Shown here in pieces: positions 6,998 to 10,556 of a stretch of DNA of 10,556 bases. A program made the translations under genes and the position numbers. Positions within the stretch are counted from its first letter, which is position 1, and every line of letters starts with the position of its first letter. The DNA is from JAAFIP01 sp043721235 (GTDB lineage: Bacteria; Pseudomonadota; Gammaproteobacteria; Burkholderiales; Burkholderiaceae_C). The DNA lies in contig JAYSRE010000108.1 of assembly GCA_043721235.1 (NCBI GenBank), positions 1-10,556 of the forward strand, written 5' to 3'. The notes beneath the pieces were generated by a model. It ran no database searches. It worked only from the letters and a program-made list of their open reading frames with translations, and was not told where the DNA came from.

Positions 6998-8947
6998 ATG
7001 ACCGCATTTACTGACTTTTCGGCCCGCGCACTCGCCGAGCCAGAGGTTTTTTGGGCCGAGCAAGCGCAACTGATTGACTGGCAGACTCTGCCACAGCAAA
7101 TTTGCGACTACAGCCGCCCGCCCTTTGCACGCTGGTATGTGGGCGGCACCACCAACCTGTGCCACAACGCCATAGACCGCCACCTGAAAGACCGTGCTGA
7201 CCAAGCCGCTTTGGTCTACATCAGCACCGAGACCAACACTGAAATAACCTATACCTTTAGCCAACTGCACACCGAAGTGCAGTGCATGGCTGCTATTTTG
7301 AAAGACATGGGCGTAGGCAAGGGCGACCGCGTGCTGTTGTACCTGCCCATGGTGGCGGAGGCGGCGTTTGCCATGCTGGCCTGCGCGCGTATTGGCGCAA
7401 TCCACTGCGTGGTGTTTGGCGGCTTTGCCAGTGTGTCGCTGGCCCAGCGCATCGACGATGCTGCGCCCAAAGTGATCATCACGGCAGATGCAGGCTCGCG
7501 CAGCGGCAAAGTAGTGCCGTACACCGCACTGCTACAAGATGCTATTAAACTGGCAGCGCACAAGCCTGCCTCCGTGCTGATGGTTAACCGCCACCTCGCC
7601 ACCATCGCTTTGCTGGCCACGCCGGTGGTGGACTACGCCACTGCGCGCAACAAGCACTTAAACACCCCAGTGCCTTGCGAATGGCTAGCGGCCACTGACG
7701 TGAGCTACACGCTGTACACCAGCGGTACCACCGGCAAACCCAAGGGCGTGCAGCGCGACGTGGGCGGCTACGCGGTGGGCTTGGCCGCCAGCATGAAGTA
7801 CATCTTTGACTGCAAACCCGGCGAGGTCTACTTTGCCACCAGCGACATCGGCTGGGTGGTAGGCCACAGCTACATTGTGTACGGCCCGCTGCTCGCAGGC
7901 ATGACCACTGTGTTTTACGAAGGCACGCCCACGCGCGGCATGGACGGCGCTGCCAACGGCGGTATTTGGTGGAGCATTGTGCACAAGTACAAAGTGACCC
8001 ACATGTTCAGCGCGCCTACGGCCATTCGCGTGCTCAAAAAACAAGACAGCGCCTACCTCACGCAGTACGACCTCTCCAGCCTGAAAGCTTTGTACCTTGC
8101 GGGTGAGCCTGTAGACGAGCCCACCGCGCGCTGGATCAGCGCAGGCATAGGCAAGCCCGTGATTGACAACTACTGGCAAATCGAGACCGGCTGGCCCATT
8201 TTGGCGACCGCCAATGGCGGCGGCCTTAGCGGCCCGCAGCCACGCTTTGGCAGCCCGGGCGTGCCGATGTATGGCTACAACGTCAAACTGCTGCACGAGA
8301 CTACAGGCCAGGAGATGCTGGGCCATGGCGAAAAAGGCGTAGTGGTCATTGAAGGCCCCTTGCCGCCCGGCTGCATGCAAACCGTGTGGCAAGACGACAA
8401 GCGCTTTGTAGACACGTACTGGAAAAGCGTGCCTGGAAAACTGGTCGGTACTGGCGAACACCCTCCTAACCGGATGGTGTATAGCACCTTCGACTGGGGC
8501 ATCCGCGATGCCAATGGCTACTACACCATTTTGGGCCGCACCGACGATGTGATCAACGTGGCAGGCCACCGCCTAGGCACACGTGAGATTGAGGAAAGCA
8601 TAGCCAGCCACCCCAACATAGCCGAGGTAGCCGTGGTCGGTGTGGCAGACCCGCTCAAAGGCCAAGTGGCCATGGCCTTTGCAGTGGTTAAAGACAGCAC
8701 CAGCATAGACACCGAGCAAGGCCAGCGCCAGCTGGAAGCTGAGACCATGAAGCTGGTGGACGAGCAGCTGGGTGCAGTGGCCCGCCCTGCCCGCGTGCGC
8801 TTTGTTAACTTGCTGCCCAAAACCCGCAGCGGCAAACTGCTGCGCCGTGCCATACAAGCCGTGTGCGAAGGCCGCGACACCGGCGACTTGGCCACCATGG
8901 ACGACCCAGCCGCCCTGCAGCAAGTGCGAGACGCGCTGGCACTGTAG
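6998..8947 (+). CDS. prpE: propionate--CoA ligase (propionyl-CoA synthetase)
   Basis: PrpE activates propionate with ATP and CoA through a propionyl-AMP intermediate, feeding the 2-methylcitrate cycle or other propionyl-CoA uses. The protein has 649 residues, close to the family's roughly 630. Signatures of the ANL (acyl-CoA synthetase) superfamily are the A3 loop YTSGTTGKPKG (240-250) followed by the PrpE-like VQRDVGGYAVG, the A5 region YWQIETGWP (392-400), STFDWG (496-501), the hinge region GRTDDVINVAGHR (513-525), and the C-terminal SGKLLRR with the catalytic lysine K613, a residue acetylated in relatives. The A5 residue I395 replaces the Thr usual in YWQTETG. The ATG has a good Shine-Dalgarno, AGGAG (6988-6992), five bases upstream. 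It lies 45 bp behind the Rieske oxygenase gene on the same strand. The prpBCD genes are not in this window. An acetyl-CoA synthetase is less likely, given the VQRDVGG and ETGWP signatures. Confidence 0.93.
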   Translation: MTAFTDFSARALAEPEVFWAEQAQLIDWQTLPQQICDYSRPPFARWYVGGTTNLCHNAIDRHLKDRADQAALVYISTETNTEITYTFSQLHTEVQCMAAILKDMGVGKGDRVLLYLPMVAEAAFAMLACARIGAIHCVVFGGFASVSLAQRIDDAAPKVIITADAGSRSGKVVPYTALLQDAIKLAAHKPASVLMVNRHLATIALLATPVVDYATARNKHLNTPVPCEWLAATDVSYTLYTSGTTGKPKGVQRDVGGYAVGLAASMKYIFDCKPGEVYFATSDIGWVVGHSYIVYGPLLAGMTTVFYEGTPTRGMDGAANGGIWWSIVHKYKVTHMFSAPTAIRVLKKQDSAYLTQYDLSSLKALYLAGEPVDEPTARWISAGIGKPVIDNYWQIETGWPILATANGGGLSGPQPRFGSPGVPMYGYNVKLLHETTGQEMLGHGEKGVVVIEGPLPPGCMQTVWQDDKRFVDTYWKSVPGKLVGTGEHPPNRMVYSTFDWGIRDANGYYTILGRTDDVINVAGHRLGTREIEESIASHPNIAEVAVVGVADPLKGQVAMAFAVVKDSTSIDTEQGQRQLEAETMKLVDEQLGAVARPARVRFVNLLPKTRSGKLLRRAIQAVCEGRDTGDLATMDDPAALQQVRDALAL

Positions 8948-9312
8948 CCAGCAAAGCTGTTATCTAACTGCCTTGGTGCGGCCTGAGTGCGGCCTCTTGT
9001 AATTTATTCAGTCCTTTCACATCAAAACTACTATTAATTATATAGCAAACTATCTAGCATTTTCTTGGGCGATAAGCACAAACAGCATCCAACTGCAACC
9101 CCACTAAGTTTTCACACCAACCAAACCATTCTTCAGCCCGCCCCAGCCCAGCGCGCGCCAAGAAAGCCACACAAACCCCCACTGCAATGTCACGGCAAGT
9201 AACTCCTGCGCCGTTTCAACGCAAAAGCCCACGGCGTTTGGGTAGCATCCGATTCGTAATAAAAGTGTGCCGTACAACCTAAATGTGGTTTTAGCGAAGT
9301 TGAAGTTGGATT
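8948..9312. other. gene-less stretch downstream of prpE
   Basis: I see no convincing gene here. Close to the prpE stop there is a short direct repeat, GTGCGGCCT at 8976-8984 and again at 8987-8995, but no clear intrinsic terminator. The AT-rich repeat-like element lies at 9031-9078. The plus strand of 9079-9290 is C-rich and purine-poor. The minus strand has short open frames in this part, none with a convincing start or family resemblance. Confidence 0.6.
9031..9078. repeat. AT-rich intergenic repeat-like element, copy 2
   Basis: CTAT (9031-9034) and ATAG (9042-9045) form a short inverted repeat around an all-A/T spacer. Downstream comes CATTTTCTTGGGCGATAAGC. Bases 9042-9078 align without gaps to 4401-4437 in the ispA-dxs gap, with 24 of 37 identical by eye. 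The block TAGCAAACTA (9043-9052) is the exact reverse complement of the copy 1 core at 4383-4392. The position, downstream of prpE in non-coding DNA, fits an extragenic repeat. Confidence 0.45.
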
Positions 9313-9480
9313 TGCATCGAAACTGTCCAGCAGGCCCCGCCTGCAAAAGCGCGCAGAATGCGGTGGCGCAAGGTAGCGTGCAATTGGGCCACAGCGCTTA
9401 CATCGATGGTACTGGCCGCGTAAAAAATCACTTTATTGGGTGAAGACCGATTGTCGGCCCCAGCTTGGGTATTGGAGTCA
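9313..9480 (-). pseudogene. frameshifted fragment of an IS91-type transposase
   Basis: On the minus strand, 9470 to about 9342 reads TQAGADNRSSPNKVIFYAAS, then a stretch ending VAQLHATLRHRILRAFAG. Deleting one base's worth of frame at about 9338-9341 continues it as RGLLDSFDA, down to 9313. The pattern (V-x-F-x-A, then AQL-x-x-x-L-R-x-R-I-L-R-A-F, then GRGLL-(D/E)-x-x-D-A) is what I know from the middle of IS91-group (Y2-type) transposases. The family's next block (HSGFSVDA and DR-x-x-LERLLRYCARP) is absent, so the fragment is truncated after DA and surrounded by unrelated DNA. No start codon, zinc-finger N-terminus or catalytic tyrosines are visible. The frameshift and truncation make it a non-functional remnant. 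The assignment rests on remembered family patterns. Confidence 0.55.
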
Positions 9481-9532
9481 GCGCCAGTATCCGCGCCGCC
9501 CGCCCATTGCTCAACGTACGCGGCATTCAACC

Positions 9533-9554
9533 CGTTGCACATTACAGTGCAACG
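9533..9554. other. perfect 8-bp inverted repeat (hairpin)
   Basis: CGTTGCAC (9533-9540) and GTGCAACG (9547-9554) pair perfectly around the loop ATTACA. No T-run follows on either strand, so it is not a normal intrinsic terminator. It lies between the transposase fragment and the fasciclin gene. It could be part of the decayed mobile element, since IS91-type ends carry hairpins, or an operator. Neither reading is proven. Confidence 0.5.
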
Positions 9555-9645
9555 CTTCACGATGGTCGTTTGCTTACCAGCCCAAACACAGGGCAATATC
9601 GGTGTCACTGTTTTGAAATCGTAAATGTGTACTATCGCGCTGCTT

Positions 9646-9702
9646 AATCGTATTTTCGATTGGCATGTCTGGGTCAGTAATGACCAACCCTTGGAGTTTT
9701 TT
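9646..9702 (+). promoter_or_regulatory. leader of the fasciclin gene with two small hairpins and its ribosome binding site
   Basis: Two short inverted repeats stand in tandem just upstream of the gene: AATCG (9646-9650) with CGATT (9657-9661), and GGTCA (9672-9676) with TGACC (9681-9685). The Shine-Dalgarno GGAG (9693-9696) lies six bases before the ATG at 9703 and decides the start. TTGAAA at 9613-9618 could be a -35 box, but no -10 box sits at the right distance. Any regulatory role for the hairpins is inference. Confidence 0.4.
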
Positions 9703-10119
9703 ATGCACGATATCGTAGACACGGCAGTAGCCGCTGGTTCGTTCACTACACTTGCCGCAGCAGTCACCGCTGCTGGCCTTGTTCCCACGTTAAAAGGTGC
9801 GGGACCTTTTACTGTCTTCGCACCAACCGACGAAGCTTTCGCCAAGCTGCCAGCCGGCACTGTTGACGCACTGTTGAAAGACTTACCCAAATTAACGGCA
9901 ATCCTGACTTACCACGTGGTGGCGGGCAAAGTGATGGCCGCTGACGTGATGACCATGGATGGCAAAGCCGCAGCCACTGTAAACGGCGCAGCCATCAATA
10001 TCAGCACCACCAGCGGCGTAACACTTAACGGCGCGTCCAAAGTCGTCAAGACTGATATTGAATGCACCAATGGTGTGATTCACGTGATTGACACGGTGAT
10101 CATGCCGCCATCGGCTTAA
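9703..10119 (+). CDS. single-domain fasciclin (FAS1) protein
   Basis: The product is a 138-residue protein made almost entirely of one FAS1 (beta-Ig-H3/fasciclin) domain, a fold used for adhesion or protein interaction, related in layout to mycobacterial MPB70. Landmarks are DIVDTAVAAGSF at the N-terminus, the H1 motif FTVFAPTDEAF (36-46), the conserved tyrosine-histidine at 70-71 in LTYHVVAGKV, and the H2 motif GVIHVIDTVIMP (124-135). The ATG at 9703 is chosen because GGAG lies six bases upstream and the frame begins exactly at the domain. A start at 9625 would add 26 residues with no domain content. There is no signal peptide, lipobox or membrane segment, so the protein is predicted cytoplasmic or exported by an unknown route, unlike most FAS1 proteins. 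It is monocistronic, with its own terminator. Its biological role is unknown. Confidence 0.9.
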   Translation: MHDIVDTAVAAGSFTTLAAAVTAAGLVPTLKGAGPFTVFAPTDEAFAKLPAGTVDALLKDLPKLTAILTYHVVAGKVMAADVMTMDGKAAATVNGAAINISTTSGVTLNGASKVVKTDIECTNGVIHVIDTVIMPPSA

Positions 10120-10211
10120 GGTTTAAGGCATAGCTTAAGCGCAAAATTGCAACGCAGATTTTCGGCATAAAAACCCAGCACAAACTCCAAATGTTTGTGC
10201 CAGGCAACACC

Positions 10212-10242
10212 AAAGCCCGATTCGAAAGCATCGGGCTTTTTT
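10212..10242 (+). terminator. intrinsic terminator after the fasciclin gene
   Basis: A perfect 10-bp stem, AAAGCCCGAT (10212-10221) with ATCGGGCTTT (10230-10239), closes an 8-nt loop and runs into six T residues (10237-10242), about 90 bp after the stop codon. This is a classic rho-independent terminator. It could also work weakly on the minus strand, where only three T residues end the stem. Confidence 0.9.
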
Positions 10243-10556
10243 AACTTCCTGACCAAAGCCAAATTAGGGTGCTAGTTTCTGGTATCCAAACAGCTTTGAC
10301 GTGTGCAGCTTGAGCAACCGCAGCCTCCCAATATAGAGACCGTTGAATGCAAGTTGGTTTCAGGGAGCAAAGGGTAGTTAGCCGCTTTCAAGCCCTATTG
10401 CAGTGCCAAATGGAACGAAGCGGGCGTTTTGCCGCTGCGCAGGACGCCGGCTTATATCCGTTAGTGCAACATTCTTTCTGTAATTTCCAGCCTCCCGTAT
10501 AAACCGGGTGGTATTCGGAAACTTTTTAAACCAAGGCCCCTGCCAGGGCCGGCGGC
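10243..10556. other. gene-less stretch at the right edge
   Basis: I recognise no gene, RNA or mobile element here. Short inverted repeats are present: GGCCC (10535-10539) with GGGCC (10546-10550), and CCCG/CGGG around the TATAAA stretch near 10495-10510. On the minus strand a frame ending at TTA 10526-10528 reads PPALAGALV and then a stop. It could be the C-terminus of a gene beyond the window, but it is far too short to call. Confidence 0.5.

Noticed and set aside
7685..8569. 294-residue open frame antisense to prpE
   Set aside because: It is a typical shadow frame of a GC-rich coding region, His/Ala/Val rich and without domain features. prpE on the plus strand is clear.
9055..9217. Minus-strand open stretch of about 53 codons with protein-like composition (contains ARAGLGRAEEWFGW)
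   Set aside because: It has no start codon with a ribosome binding site and no family I recognise, and it overlaps the intergenic element. It is probably chance in G/T-rich DNA.
9291..9890. 199-residue open frame on the minus strand upstream of and across the fasciclin gene
   Set aside because: Its first part is the antisense shadow of the FAS1 gene and its last part is the IS91-like fragment in a broken frame. It is not one protein.
10241..10400. Minus-strand open stretch ending at the fasciclin terminator
   Set aside because: It is a short open frame without a supported start and with no recognised family.
10430..10475. Possible integron attC-like end (GTTAG near 10461, imperfect repeats around GGCGT/ACGCC)
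   Set aside because: GTTAGTG does not fit the GTTRRRY core and no matching RYYYAAC partner or paired inner boxes were found.
3..10556. CRISPR array, tRNA or rRNA genes, prophage or toxin-antitoxin modules
   Set aside because: I looked on both strands and found no regular direct repeats with spacers, no cloverleaf or T-loop pattern, and no phage or toxin-antitoxin-like small gene pair.

Overview
The window looks like chromosomal DNA of a betaproteobacterium in the Burkholderiales, most likely Comamonadaceae (Rhodoferax/Limnohabitans/Polaromonas type). This rests on the xseB-ispA-dxs cluster next to a divergent Rieske oxygenase gene, the protein sequences, and the AT-rich intergenic elements. 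The genus is inference, because no rRNA or other taxonomic marker is present.

Layout. (1) Positions 3-2402, plus strand: the 3' part of a large secreted or surface M60/ImpA-type zinc metalloprotease. Its reading frame is open to the left edge, and a duplicated glycine-rich linker lies at the edge. A hairpin terminator follows. (2) Positions 2490-5683, minus strand: xseB-ispA-dxs. xseB and ispA overlap by an ATGA junction, and dxs follows after a 129-bp gap holding a repeat-like element. IspA makes farnesyl diphosphate, Dxs starts the MEP pathway that supplies its precursors, and XseB is the small subunit of exonuclease VII. (3) Positions 5816-8947, plus strand: a single-component-type Rieske oxygenase alpha subunit, then prpE, propionyl-CoA synthetase. 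The 45-bp gap and a good ribosome binding site would allow co-transcription. (4) Positions 8948-9702: about 750 bp without an intact gene. It holds a second copy of the intergenic element, a frameshifted fragment of an IS91-type transposase on the minus strand, and several small hairpins. (5) Positions 9703-10119, plus strand: a one-domain fasciclin (FAS1) protein without a signal peptide, closed by a strong intrinsic terminator. (6) Positions 10243-10556: no recognisable gene.

The core genes are ordinary housekeeping and central metabolism. The accessory signals are the AT-richer protease gene, the IS91 fossil, the two diverged copies of an intergenic element, an unusual cysteine/histidine spacing in the Rieske domain and an odd residue in the PrpE A5 motif. 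I see no convincing new multigene system here.
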